A stretch of DNA of 64,000 nt from Sciscionella marina DSM 45152 (GTDB taxonomy: Bacteria; Actinomycetota; Actinomycetes; Mycobacteriales; Pseudonocardiaceae): the NCBI RefSeq assembly GCF_000379465.1, contig NZ_KB905380.1:682001-746000 (forward strand), in the 5' to 3' direction. Every line of letters starts with the position of its first letter. Within the stretch, counting starts at the first letter, position 1. The notes under the pieces are model-generated. The model saw nothing but the letters and a program-made list of their open reading frames with translations, searched no databases and was not told the origin of the DNA. The translations under genes and the position numbers were made by a program. Of the stretch, positions 55,296 to 63,751 are shown piece after piece.

Positions 55296-55742
55296 TCATG
55301 ACTCCTCCTCGACCCTGCGCTTGAGCTCCTTGAGTGCGGTGTCCATGATCACTTTTTCGGCCTTGCGGCGCAGCTGGCCGATCATCGGGATCGCCAGCTG
55401 CACGGAGAGACTGTAGGTGACCTCGGTGCCGCCACCGGAGGGGACGAGCGTGTAACTGCCGTCCTGGGCCTTCTGCATCGCACCCTTGACCAGGTGCCAG
55501 CGTACCGAGCGGCCGTCCGGCGCCCACTCGTATTCGAGGGTGTAGGTGTCCTTGACCGGGCCCTGCTCGATGGTCATCCGCACCTGGCGGGCGCGGCCGT
55601 CCGCCCCGGTCTCCAGCACCTCCGCCGATTTGAACGCATCGGTCCACTCCGGGTACGCGTCGAAGTCGGCGATCACCGCCATGATGCGTTCCGGGGGCGC
55701 GTCGATCACGATGGACTGGGTCGACCGGTCGGGCGTGGACAT
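55296..55742 (-). CDS. START/SRPBCC-domain protein
   Basis: 148-aa helix-grip protein of the polyketide cyclase/START group: IVIDAPPERIMAVIADFDAY, PEWTDAFKSAEVLE and GGGTEVTYSLSVQLAIPMIG. Such folds bind hydrophobic ligands. Thirty-three bases upstream of arsA-like and similar to Rv2185c. A lipid-carrier role is inference. Confidence 0.85.
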   Translation of the reverse strand: MSTPDRSTQSIVIDAPPERIMAVIADFDAYPEWTDAFKSAEVLETGADGRARQVRMTIEQGPVKDTYTLEYEWAPDGRSVRWHLVKGAMQKAQDGSYTLVPSGGGTEVTYSLSVQLAIPMIGQLRRKAEKVIMDTALKELKRRVEEES

Positions 55743-55769
55743 GGACCGCAGGTTACCGGGCAGGTGTGC

Positions 55770-56558
55770 TCAGAGCTCGAGCACGTACGGCGTTTCGGTG
55801 CGCTGGAAATGCCCGACGTTGACGCACTCGGTGCGCCGGTAGCGCAGGCGGGGCGCCAGCGGCTGGTGCACGTGCCCGAACAGCGCGTACCGCGGCGACT
55901 CCCGGTCGAGCAGGTCCACCAGCGCCGTGGAGCCGAGCTCGGCGCGCCGGGCGACCACATCATAGGTCAGCTCAGGCAGCGCGGGCGGGCAGTGAGTGCA
56001 CAGCACATCCACCCCGTGCAGCGCGGCCACGTCGGCGTCGTAGTCCTCCGCGGTGCGGATATAGGGCTTCCACACCCCACCGGAGCGGCGGGCCCTCCCC
56101 TTCGGCAGCACCGTTCCGCCGGCGAACCCGAACCGCACACCGCCGATCTCGAGCACTCGCCCGTCGGCGAGGGTTACCCCGTCGTGCAGATGATCGGGCC
56201 ACAGTTCGGGCGCGTCCACGTTGCCCGGGATCGCGTAGGTGGGCGCGGTCAGCGCGGCGAACAGCTTCGCGTACTGGTCGTGGATGGCCTCGGTGACCAC
56301 CCGCCCCGGATCCTCGAGGCTCGCCCACAGCGAACGGGCGTACGCCCCGGCCTCGGTGGGATCGCTACGGCGGCGCAGTTCGGCGAAACGGCCGACCGCT
56401 TCCGCGCCGAAGATCACACCGAGAATCCCCGCCGAGTGGTCGTGATAGTCGACGAAGTCGAGCAGATCGCCGAGCACGAGCAGCACATCGGCCCCTTCCC
56501 CGGCCCGGCTGAGCGCATCGACGTTCCCGTGCACATCGGAGACAACGTGTACCCGCAC
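55770..56558 (-). CDS. Calcineurin-like metallophosphoesterase
   Basis: 262-aa phosphoesterase. Metal motifs are VVSDVHGNVDAL (DxH), LLVLGDLLDF (GD), AIPGNVDAPE (GN), VLCTHCPPALPE and ALFGHVHQPL (GHxH). Substrate unknown. Lies 27 bp upstream of the START gene on the same strand. Confidence 0.88.
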   Translation of the reverse strand: MRVHVVSDVHGNVDALSRAGEGADVLLVLGDLLDFVDYHDHSAGILGVIFGAEAVGRFAELRRRSDPTEAGAYARSLWASLEDPGRVVTEAIHDQYAKLFAALTAPTYAIPGNVDAPELWPDHLHDGVTLADGRVLEIGGVRFGFAGGTVLPKGRARRSGGVWKPYIRTAEDYDADVAALHGVDVLCTHCPPALPELTYDVVARRAELGSTALVDLLDRESPRYALFGHVHQPLAPRLRYRRTECVNVGHFQRTETPYVLEL

Positions 56559-56580
56559 ACCCGCGAGGTTACCGAAGGGT

Positions 56581-56964
56581 TCACTCCAGCGGCGGGCAAC
56601 CGGGGCGCCGTCCTGCCTCCAGGGTTCGCTTGAGCCGCAGGGACACCGTCTTCGCCGCGACCTGGCGCGCGGTGATCACCCGGCGCAGCATCGACGGGCT
56701 CCAGTTCCGGTCCGGCGGCGGGTCCGCGCGCAGGAAGTAGTGCGCCAGGGTGCCGTCCAGCATCGGCTCGAGCCACACCTCCTGGGTGCCGACCAGCGCG
56801 CCGGTCACCGTCCACCGCAGCCCCTCCTCGCCCCGGTCGGCGTAGACCTCGAGCCGCAGGTCGGGCCAGCATTCGCGCCACACATCCGGGTCGGCATAGG
56901 TGGCCGCGAGCACGGCCGGCGGCACGAGCAGGAAGGTCTCGTCGACGATGTCCACCGTTGGCAT
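56581..56964 (-). CDS. Second START/SRPBCC-like protein
   Basis: 127-aa protein, MPTVDIVDETFLLVPPAVLA, with WRECWPDLRLEVYADRGEEG, WTVTGALVGTQEVWLEPMLD and a basic C-terminus. Pattern and position fit the small polyketide-cyclase-like gene Rv2186c. Probably binds a lipid or isoprenoid; unproven. First gene of the minus-strand operon, divergent from fadD15. Confidence 0.78.
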   Translation of the reverse strand: MPTVDIVDETFLLVPPAVLAATYADPDVWRECWPDLRLEVYADRGEEGLRWTVTGALVGTQEVWLEPMLDGTLAHYFLRADPPPDRNWSPSMLRRVITARQVAAKTVSLRLKRTLEAGRRPGCPPLE

Positions 56965-57024
56965 GTGCCCAGTATCCCCGCCCGCTCGGAGCGATCTCGG
57001 ACACCACGGTGGTACCGGTTCACA

Positions 57025-57035
57025 TACCGACGGTA
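57025..57035. promoter_or_regulatory. Palindrome in the fadD15 upstream region
   Basis: TACCGACGGTA, a perfect 11-bp dyad, lies between the divergent START and fadD15 genes, 45 bp before the fadD15 ATG. A further TACCGG and ACCACGGTGGT are nearby. Possible regulator site; the binder is unknown. Confidence 0.3.
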
Positions 57036-57079
57036 AGTTGCGGTGGTGAGGACACAGTCACGTCCGGGAGGTTGCGACG

Positions 57080-58873
57080 ATGCAGGAGTACACGGCGGCG
57101 AGCATCGGTGAGGTCGACGAGCGGGAGAACCTCACCGACATGATCTTCGCCAACGCGGAACGGTTCGCAGGCACGATCGCCTTCCGCAGGCGGGTCGGCC
57201 ATTCCTGGGTGGACGTCACGGCCGCGCAGTTCGCCGCCGAGGTGACCGGGGTGGCCAAGGGTCTGATCGCGGCCGGGATCGAGACCGGTGACCGGATCGG
57301 GCTGCTCGCCAAGACCCGGTACGAGTGGACCCTGATCGATTTCGCGATCTGGACCGCGGGCGCGGTCACCGTGCCGATCTACGACACCTCCTCGGCCGAC
57401 CAGATCGAGTGGATCCTCGCCGACTCCGGGGCCCGTGCGGTGTTCGTGGAGACCGATGCGCACCACAGCGTGGTGGACGGGGTACTCGGCAGGGTCGAGG
57501 GCGTCGACCGCGTGTGGCAGATCGAGGGGGAACCGGGCGCGGTCGCCGAGCTCACCAGCGCGGGTGCCGAGGTCGGCGGGGACACGGTGCGCGAACGCAG
57601 GCGCGGCATCGGCGCCGACGACCTGGCCACCCTGGTCTACACCTCGGGCACCACGGGGCGGCCCAAGGGATGTGAGCTCACCCACCGCAATCTGCTCGCC
57701 GAGGTCCGGGCGAACGCGAACTCCTTCCCCCGGCTGATGCAGTCGGGCAACTCCCAGCTGATCTTCCTGCCGCTGGCCCATGTCCTGGCCCGTGCGATCG
57801 CGCTGACCGGCATCTATACCAGGCTGACCATGGGACACACCCCGGATGTCAGCAATCTGCTCGACGATCTCCGCGGTTTCCGGCCCACCTTCATCGTCGC
57901 CGTGCCCCGGGTGTTCGAGAAGGTGTACAACTCCGCGCGGCAGCAGGCGCACGACGGTGGGAAGGGCTCGATCTTCGACGCCGCCGAGGCGGTCGCCGTG
58001 GAGTACTCGAAGGCGAAGGAGAGCGGCGGGCCGAGCCTGACGCTGCGGGTCAAGCACGCGGTGTTCGACCGGTTGGTGTACGCCAAGCTGCGTGCCGCGC
58101 TCGGTGGCCGGTGCACCGGCACCGTGTCCGGCGGTGCGCCGCTCGGCGAACGGCTCGCGCACTTCTTCCGCGGCATCGGTCTCCCGGTCTACGAAGGCTA
58201 CGGGCTCACCGAGACCTCCGCGGCCGCCGCGGTGAACACCGAGCAGCACAGCAAGGTCGGCACCGTGGGGCGCCCGATCGCCGGTACCTCGGTGCGCATC
58301 GCCGAGGACGGCGAGGTGCTGGTGAAAAGCGATGTGGTGTTCCGCGGTTACTGGCGCAACGAGGAAGCGAGCGCGACCGCGCTGACCGATCGCTGGTTCC
58401 ACACCGGGGATCTGGGCAGCATCGATTCCGAGGGCTTCCTGCGTATCACCGGGCGCAAGAAGGAACTCATCGTCACCGCGGGCGGCAAGAACGTCTCCCC
58501 CGCCGTGCTCGAGGACGGCCTGCGCGCGCACCCGCTCATCTCCCAGTGCATGGTCGTCGGGGACAAGCAGCCGTTCATCGCCGCGCTGATCACGATCGAC
58601 GAGGAGTTCCTCACCGGCTGGAAATCCAGGCACGGCAAGGATCCCAACGCGAAGGTCGGTGACCTGATCGAGGATCCCGAGCTGAACAAGGAGCTGCAGG
58701 AGGCCGTGGACCAGGCCAATACGGCGGTCTCGCACGCCGAGTCGATCAAGAAATTCCGCGTGCTGCCCAACGATTTCACCATCGACTCAGGTGAGCTGAC
58801 CCCCTCGCTGAAACTGCGCCGCGGGGTGGTCTCGGACATTCGCGCCGAGGACATCAAGGCGATCTACTCCTAG
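57080..58873 (+). CDS. fadD15: Long-chain acyl-CoA synthetase FadD15-like
   Basis: 597-aa adenylate-forming enzyme that activates fatty acids to acyl-CoA. The AMP-binding motif is LVYTSGTTGRPKGCELTHRN. PLAHVLARAIALTG, YEGYGLTETSAAAAVN, WFHTGDLGSIDSEGFLRITG and RKKELIVTAGGKNVSP follow. GGGAGG precedes ATG at 57080. Position matches Rv2187. It ends in a CTAG overlap with the convergent TetR gene. Confidence 0.94.
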   Translation: MQEYTAASIGEVDERENLTDMIFANAERFAGTIAFRRRVGHSWVDVTAAQFAAEVTGVAKGLIAAGIETGDRIGLLAKTRYEWTLIDFAIWTAGAVTVPIYDTSSADQIEWILADSGARAVFVETDAHHSVVDGVLGRVEGVDRVWQIEGEPGAVAELTSAGAEVGGDTVRERRRGIGADDLATLVYTSGTTGRPKGCELTHRNLLAEVRANANSFPRLMQSGNSQLIFLPLAHVLARAIALTGIYTRLTMGHTPDVSNLLDDLRGFRPTFIVAVPRVFEKVYNSARQQAHDGGKGSIFDAAEAVAVEYSKAKESGGPSLTLRVKHAVFDRLVYAKLRAALGGRCTGTVSGGAPLGERLAHFFRGIGLPVYEGYGLTETSAAAAVNTEQHSKVGTVGRPIAGTSVRIAEDGEVLVKSDVVFRGYWRNEEASATALTDRWFHTGDLGSIDSEGFLRITGRKKELIVTAGGKNVSPAVLEDGLRAHPLISQCMVVGDKQPFIAALITIDEEFLTGWKSRHGKDPNAKVGDLIEDPELNKELQEAVDQANTAVSHAESIKKFRVLPNDFTIDSGELTPSLKLRRGVVSDIRAEDIKAIYS

Positions 58874-59601
58874 AGATCGACGTAGGCGCGCACTCGCGCC
58901 AGGATGCCTTCGATCACCCAGTCGAGCATCGCGTCGAACTGGGCATCGGCGTCCTGGTGCGGGGTCCGGGCCTCGGCGATGAGCCGGGAAAGGTACGGGT
59001 ATTCCCCGGACTCGGCCATGCGCACCATGTAGCGCTTCTCGGCCTCGGTGGTGGTCTCCTCGACCGGTCCGGTGCCGAGCCCCGCCGCGCGTTCGGCGAG
59101 TTCGTTCTGCGCGTAGCCCTGCGCGAAGGTCATCACCGTGGTGACGATCTGGAACAGCTCGTCGATCCGCAGTCCCGGGCGGTCCAGCGCGGCCATCATG
59201 TGTTCCATCGCCCGCAGCATGTTCGGTCCCGGCGGATTGGCGTACACCGAGGCGACCGGGAACCACGGATGCTCCAGCACCGCCGATCTGCTGCCGTGCG
59301 CGCACAGCCGCAGCACGCCCGCCCAGTCCCGGTAGTCGCCCGGCCAGCTCTCCGGATCCCCCAGAATCGAGTCCACCATCAGCGCGAGCAGTTCGTCCTT
59401 GCTGCGCACATAGCGGTACAGCGACATGGTTCCCGCGCCGAGCTCCGCGGCCACCTTGCGCATGGAGAGCCCGTCGAGCCCCACGGCATCGGCGATCCGC
59501 ACCCCGGCCGCGGCGATGTCGGCCCGGTTGTACGCGGGGGTCTTGCCACGCGTGGGTTTCTCCGGCCGCAGCCAGATGACCTCGTCCTCGGACCCCGACA
59601 C
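58870..59601 (-). CDS. TetR-family transcriptional regulator
   Basis: 243-aa repressor. The HTH (LSMRKVAAELGAGTMSLYRY, VRSKDELLALM) follows a 25-residue N-terminal arm; the C-terminal ligand domain is of the TetR_C type common next to Drr transporters. GTG at 59601 follows GGAGG. Divergent from a DrrAB-like exporter, with paired GTAC-N3-GTAC sites between them. Confidence 0.92.
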   Translation of the reverse strand: MSGSEDEVIWLRPEKPTRGKTPAYNRADIAAAGVRIADAVGLDGLSMRKVAAELGAGTMSLYRYVRSKDELLALMVDSILGDPESWPGDYRDWAGVLRLCAHGSRSAVLEHPWFPVASVYANPPGPNMLRAMEHMMAALDRPGLRIDELFQIVTTVMTFAQGYAQNELAERAAGLGTGPVEETTTEAEKRYMVRMAESGEYPYLSRLIAEARTPHQDADAQFDAMLDWVIEGILARVRAYVDL

Positions 59602-59612
59602 GAAACCTCCTT

Positions 59613-59660
59613 GCGTACGTTGTACCCACTAAGCTAGCTTATTGATAGCGTACGCAGTAC
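59613..59660. promoter_or_regulatory. Paired TetR operator sites
   Basis: Two sites, GCGTACGTTGTAC (59613-59625) and GCGTACGCAGTAC (59648-59660), each a GTAC-N3-GTAC dyad, flank a perfect 12-bp palindrome TAAGCTAGCTTA (59630-59641) almost symmetrically. They lie between the TetR start and the exporter genes and are strong candidates for TetR binding. Confidence 0.6.
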
Positions 59661-59683
59661 TCACCTATAGCGCGCAAATCCCA

Positions 59684-59742
59684 GAGTGTGTCTGCGAGCT
59701 CTCGTCCGGCGCAAGCAGGACATGGAGTTCTCGGATGCACTC
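59684..59742. repeat. 59-bp copy of the palindromic repeat, upstream of the exporter
   Basis: Ends GAGTGTGTCTGCGAGCTC (59684-59701) and GAGTTCTCGGATGCACTC (59725-59742) are inverted and would form an RNA stem with 13 Watson-Crick pairs, four G-U pairs and one mismatch. It carries GCAGGACATGGAGT, also present near the right end of the 161-bp copy, but lacks the central ~100 bp. It sits in the leader of the ABC exporter mRNA. Confidence 0.7.
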
Positions 59743-59758
59743 CGACCTTGGGGAAGAA

Positions 59759-60739
59759 ATGACCGAACCGATCGTGCGCGTCGAGGGGCTGAACAAGCAC
59801 TTCGGCAGCACCCAAGCCCTCCGAGACCTGCGGTTCGACGTCGCGCCCGGCACGGTGTGCGGACTACTCGGGCCGAACGGGGCGGGCAAGACGACCGCGG
59901 TGCGGGTGCTCGCCACCCTGCTGCGGCCCGATTCGGGCACCGCACTGATCGCCGGGCACGACGTGGTCCGCGATCCGATGGCGGTGCGCAAGCGGATCGG
60001 GCTCGCCGGGCAGCACGCCGCACTGGACGAAACCCTTACCGGACGGGAGAACCTGCGCATCTTCGGCAGGCTGTATCACCTCTCCGCCCGGTCGGCGCGG
60101 GCCAGGGCGGACGAACTGCTCGAGCGGTTCGATCTGGCCACGGCGGGCGACCGCCAGGTCAAGGGGTACTCCGGCGGGATGCGCAGGCGCCTCGACCTGA
60201 TCGCGAGCCTGATCGTGGCCCCGGATGTGCTCTTCCTCGACGAGCCGACGACCGGGCTGGATCCGCGTAGCCGCAACGAGGTCTGGGAAGCCGTGCGCGG
60301 ACTGGTCACCGATGGCACCACGGTGCTGCTCACCACCCAGTACCTCGACGAGGCCGATCAGCTCGCGAACAACATCGTGGTGATCGACACCGGTACCGCG
60401 GTCGCGGACGACACCCCGGGCAACCTCAAGGCCACCATCGGCGCGCATCTGGATGTCACCGTCGAACACGTCGACCAGCTCGCCACGGTGGCACGGGAAC
60501 TGCGCACGCTCACCGGTGCCGAGCCGGAGGTCGTCGCGGACGAACGCAGGGTCACCTCCGTGCTGGACACGAAAACGGTGCCACTGCCCAAGGTCACCCT
60601 CATGCTGCACGAGAGCGGGGTGGCGATCAGCGACCTCGCACTGCGCCACCCCACGCTCGACGAGGTGTTCCTGCGCCTGACCGGTGAACAGAAACCCTTG
60701 GCACACAACGAAATCGAGATGACAGAGGACAGGACATGA
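59759..60739 (+). CDS. DrrA-like ABC exporter ATP-binding protein
   Basis: 326-aa ATPase of daunorubicin-resistance-type exporters. Walker A is GLLGPNGAGKTTAVRVLATL, signature YSGGMRRRLDLIASLI, Walker B VLFLDEPTTGLDPRSRNEVW, and the H-loop region TVLLTTQYLDEADQLAN (Gln in place of His). The C-terminal DrrA extension is present. ATG at 59759 has GGGGAAG close upstream. Overlaps the permease gene by four bases. Confidence 0.92.
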   Translation: MTEPIVRVEGLNKHFGSTQALRDLRFDVAPGTVCGLLGPNGAGKTTAVRVLATLLRPDSGTALIAGHDVVRDPMAVRKRIGLAGQHAALDETLTGRENLRIFGRLYHLSARSARARADELLERFDLATAGDRQVKGYSGGMRRRLDLIASLIVAPDVLFLDEPTTGLDPRSRNEVWEAVRGLVTDGTTVLLTTQYLDEADQLANNIVVIDTGTAVADDTPGNLKATIGAHLDVTVEHVDQLATVARELRTLTGAEPEVVADERRVTSVLDTKTVPLPKVTLMLHESGVAISDLALRHPTLDEVFLRLTGEQKPLAHNEIEMTEDRT

Positions 60740-61560
60740 CGAGCATCGCCGGCCCGCGCCGTGAACGCGGTGCGCTCTATGACCTTCTCGCCGACAGCGC
60801 GACCATGATCCTGCGGAACCTGTTGCGGTTCAAGCACTCCCCCGGCGAGATCATCGGCACCATCATGTTCCCGCTGGCGATGATCCTGATCTTCGGCTAC
60901 ATATTCGGCAGCGCGATTCCTATTCCGGGAGGCGGGAACTACCGCGAATTCCTGATGCCGGGACTGTTCGCCATGGGCGCCGCGGCCTCGTTCGCCGGAA
61001 TCATGCAGAAAATGGCGAACGACAATCAGCTCGGTGTCATGGACCGGTTTCGTTCGATGCCCGCCTCGCGTTCCGCGGTCCCGGTCGGCACCAGCGGCGC
61101 GGAGCTGATCAACTACACCCTCGGGCTCGTGGTCACGGCGCTGTGCGGCTGGGCGACCGGATGGACGGCGCACACCGGGTTCTGGAGCGTGGCGGCGGGA
61201 TTCGGCGTCATCCTGCTCTTCGCGTTCGGGATGATCTGGCTCGGCATCTTCCTCGGCTCGCTGGTCCGCAACGTCACCACCGCCGAACGGCTCGCCCCGC
61301 TTTTCATGCCGCTGACGATGATTTCGAATACTTTCGTGCCGACCGGGAACATGCCCGCCTGGTTGCGCGCGATCGCGGACTGGAATCCGGTGAGTGCGCT
61401 CGTGGAATCCTGCCGGGCGTTGTTCGGCAACCCCGGGCTGAGTTCGAGCACGGCCTGGTCGATGCAGCATCCGGTGGCCACGATCCTGTTGTGGTCGATC
61501 GCGCTCATCGCCGTGTTCGCCCCGCTCTCGGTGCGCCGCTTCCAGAAGATGAACCTCTGA
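60736..61560 (+). CDS. DrrB-like ABC-2 transporter permease
   Basis: 274-aa permease with six predicted helices (ABC2 family): EIIGTIMFPLAMILIFGYIF, DRFRSMPASRSAVPVG, IWLGIFLGSLVRNVTTAERL, NTFVPTGNMPAWLRAIADWN and NPVSALVESCRALFG. Works with the ATPase upstream to export a drug or lipid; expected to be repressed by the divergent TetR protein. Confidence 0.92.
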   Translation: MTSIAGPRRERGALYDLLADSATMILRNLLRFKHSPGEIIGTIMFPLAMILIFGYIFGSAIPIPGGGNYREFLMPGLFAMGAAASFAGIMQKMANDNQLGVMDRFRSMPASRSAVPVGTSGAELINYTLGLVVTALCGWATGWTAHTGFWSVAAGFGVILLFAFGMIWLGIFLGSLVRNVTTAERLAPLFMPLTMISNTFVPTGNMPAWLRAIADWNPVSALVESCRALFGNPGLSSSTAWSMQHPVATILLWSIALIAVFAPLSVRRFQKMNL

Positions 61561-61580
61561 GCGGAACGGCTCGCCGCTCA
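61558..61580. terminator. Hairpin between convergent permease and CDF genes
   Basis: Inverted repeat TGAGCGG / CCGCTCA with a 9-nt loop; the left arm includes the permease stop codon. No T-tract. Likely bidirectional terminator in the 33-bp convergent gap. Confidence 0.4.
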
Positions 61581-61593
61581 GGCGCTCCGCCGA

Positions 61594-62526
61594 TCAAACA
61601 CCTCGGTACACGGCGCCGTGCGGTTCCTCGCAGTGCACCGGGCCGGCTTCGCCCGGTTGGACGTGATCCACCTGCAACGTGGCGTGCTCGATGGCGTGTT
61701 CGGCGGCAAGCAGTCGCGCCAGATCCGCCCGCACGGCATGGCAGTCCTCGCCCGGAGTGATCAGCACATGCGCGGACAGCGCGGGCAATCCCGAGGTGAT
61801 CTCCCAGATGTGCAGGTCGTGCACCTCGGCGACATGCGGACGGTCGGCGAGCAGCCCGCCGATCGTGTCCGGGTCCAGACCGGCGGGCGCCGCCTCCAGG
61901 AAGATCCGGCTCGAATCGCGGACCAGTCCGATCCCGGCCTTGACCATCAGGACGACCACGACCAGTGAGGCGATCGCGTCGGCGCGGGCGAACCCGGTCA
62001 GCAGCATGACCAGTCCGGCGACCGCGGTGGCGATGAACGCGAACAGGTCGTTGAGGATGTGCTGGAACGCGCCTTCCACGTTGAGGCTGGACCGGTTGGC
62101 CTTGCTGATCATCCAGGTGGCGATCAGGTTCACCACGACCCCGAGCAGCGCCACGATCAGCACCAGCGAACCGGTGACCTCCGGCGGATCGATCAGCCGG
62201 GTGATCGCCTCATAGGTCAGCCAGGCGCCGAGCACCAGCAGGGTGATCCCGTTCGCCTGCGCCGAAAGGATTTCCGCGCGCTTCCACCCGTAGGTCATCC
62301 GGCCCGATGCGGGGCGCGCGGCGAGCCGGATCGCCCACAGCGCCAGCGCGATCGATGCGGCATCGGTGAGCATGTGCGCGGCATCGGAGAGCAGCGCGAG
62401 GGACCCGGCGAGCAAGCCGGCGACAACCTCGCCGAGCATGAAGACGCCGATCACCGCCAGGGCGCCGGCCAGCCACCGCTTGTCCGACTCCCCGCTCGCA
62501 TGCCCATGTCCGTGTCCAGCGCCCAT
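61594..62526 (-). CDS. Cation diffusion facilitator (CzcD/ZitB-like)
   Basis: 310-aa zinc/cobalt-type exporter with six helices. The His-rich start (GAGHGHGHASG) precedes helix II SLALLSDAAHMLTDAASIAL (HxxxD) and helix V GAFQHILNDLFAFIATAVA (HxxxD). The cytoplasmic metal domain contains EVHDLHIWEITSGLPALSAH. ATG at 62526 has GGGGGTG upstream; ATG at 62544 is an alternative. Moves divalent metal out in exchange for protons. Confidence 0.93.
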   Translation of the reverse strand: MGAGHGHGHASGESDKRWLAGALAVIGVFMLGEVVAGLLAGSLALLSDAAHMLTDAASIALALWAIRLAARPASGRMTYGWKRAEILSAQANGITLLVLGAWLTYEAITRLIDPPEVTGSLVLIVALLGVVVNLIATWMISKANRSSLNVEGAFQHILNDLFAFIATAVAGLVMLLTGFARADAIASLVVVVLMVKAGIGLVRDSSRIFLEAAPAGLDPDTIGGLLADRPHVAEVHDLHIWEITSGLPALSAHVLITPGEDCHAVRADLARLLAAEHAIEHATLQVDHVQPGEAGPVHCEEPHGAVYRGV

Positions 62527-62565
62527 CCGGGTCACCCCCTTCATCGTCTCGCCATCGCCATCATA

Positions 62566-62587
62566 TGCATGTATCGCTATGTATGCA
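62566..62587. promoter_or_regulatory. AT-rich imperfect dyad upstream of the CDF gene
   Basis: TGCATGTAT-CGCT-ATGTATGCA, arms matching at 7 of 9 positions, 40 bp upstream of the CDF start in otherwise GC-rich DNA. Resembles in style ArsR/SmtB-type metal-sensor operators. No regulator gene is adjacent. Confidence 0.35.
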
Positions 62588-62626
62588 ACTGTGAACCGGG
62601 GAACGCCCCGCTCCCGCGTGGCGGGT

Positions 62627-63751
62627 TCAGCCGTCGAGCAGTTCGGCGAGCCGGTGCGCCCGCTGCTCCCAGCTCCAGTGTTCGAGTACCCGTTCCCGGC
62701 CCGCCGCACCCATCCCGCGTGCCTCAAGCGCGCGCAGCACGGCCCTGGTCACCACGCCGGTGTCCCGTCCGTCCACGGTGTATCCGGTCTCCCCCGCTCG
62801 CACACTTTCCGGTGCGCCACCGGAATTTCCGGCCACCACGGGGAGCCCGCAGGCGGCCGCCTCCAGGAAGACCATCCCGAAACCTTCCACGTCGAGCCCG
62901 AATCCCCTGGTGCGGCACGGCATCGCGAACACATCGGCGGCGTTGTACCAGTCGGCGAGCTCACCCTGGGGCACCGCGCCCGCGAAGACGACCCGATCAC
63001 CGAGCCCGGCGCGTTCGGCGATGCCGCGCAGCCGCGGGGTATCGCGCCCGGTTCCGGCGACGAGCAGCACGGCATCCGGTGCGACTGCGAGGATTCGGGG
63101 CAGCGCGGCGAGCAGGGTGTCGATTCCCTTACGCGGCACCAGGCGGGAAAGGCACAGCACCACGCGCCGCTCACCGAGCCCGAGTTGAAGTCGGATTCGC
63201 TTGCCCGCCAAGGGATCGGGGCGAAACCAGGCACCGTCGACGGCGGGCGGAAGGTACTCGAATCCGGCATGCGGCCCGAACGCCGAAGCGACCCTGGACC
63301 GGGTGTAGCGGCTGACGAAGGTGAGCACATCGGTGTGCTCCCCGATGCGTCGCAGCACCGAACGGGCACCCGGCAGCATCGACCAGCCCACCTCGTGGCC
63401 GTGCGTACTCGCCAGCACCCGGCGCGCCCCCGCCCGCCGCAGCGGGGCCGCCAGCAGACCGAGCGGGGCCGCCGCGCCGAACCAGACACTGCGGCAGCCG
63501 TATTCGGCGAGCAGCCGCCGCGCGGTGTTCAGCACCGGCCGCGTCGGCAGCAGCATCCCGGTGTGCCGGACGACCGGGAACGGCAGGCGGGCATCGTGTT
63601 CGGCGGCGCCTTCCGTGTGCGGGCCGAGCACCACAAGCGAGGCGGGATCCAGCCTCCGCGCCAATTCGTCCACATAGGACTGAATGCCACCCAGTGCGGG
63701 CGGGAAGTCGTTCGTGATGAGCAGTGTTCTGGTGGTCATGGTCCGGTTCAT
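62627..63751 (-). CDS. pimB: GT4 glycosyltransferase, PimB-like mannosyltransferase
   Basis: 374-aa GT-B enzyme similar to PimB (Rv2188c), which adds the second mannose to phosphatidylinositol mannoside at the cytoplasmic face. The N-terminus is RTLLITNDFPPALGGIQSYV. Donor-binding motifs are VLCLSRLVPRKGIDTLLAAL, GTGRDTPRLRGIAERAG, GFGLDVEGFGMVFLEAAACG and GGAPESV. ATG at 63751 overlaps the upstream gene's stop as ATGA; ATG at 63739 is the alternative. Confidence 0.9.
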   Translation of the reverse strand: MNRTMTTRTLLITNDFPPALGGIQSYVDELARRLDPASLVVLGPHTEGAAEHDARLPFPVVRHTGMLLPTRPVLNTARRLLAEYGCRSVWFGAAAPLGLLAAPLRRAGARRVLASTHGHEVGWSMLPGARSVLRRIGEHTDVLTFVSRYTRSRVASAFGPHAGFEYLPPAVDGAWFRPDPLAGKRIRLQLGLGERRVVLCLSRLVPRKGIDTLLAALPRILAVAPDAVLLVAGTGRDTPRLRGIAERAGLGDRVVFAGAVPQGELADWYNAADVFAMPCRTRGFGLDVEGFGMVFLEAAACGLPVVAGNSGGAPESVRAGETGYTVDGRDTGVVTRAVLRALEARGMGAAGRERVLEHWSWEQRAHRLAELLDG

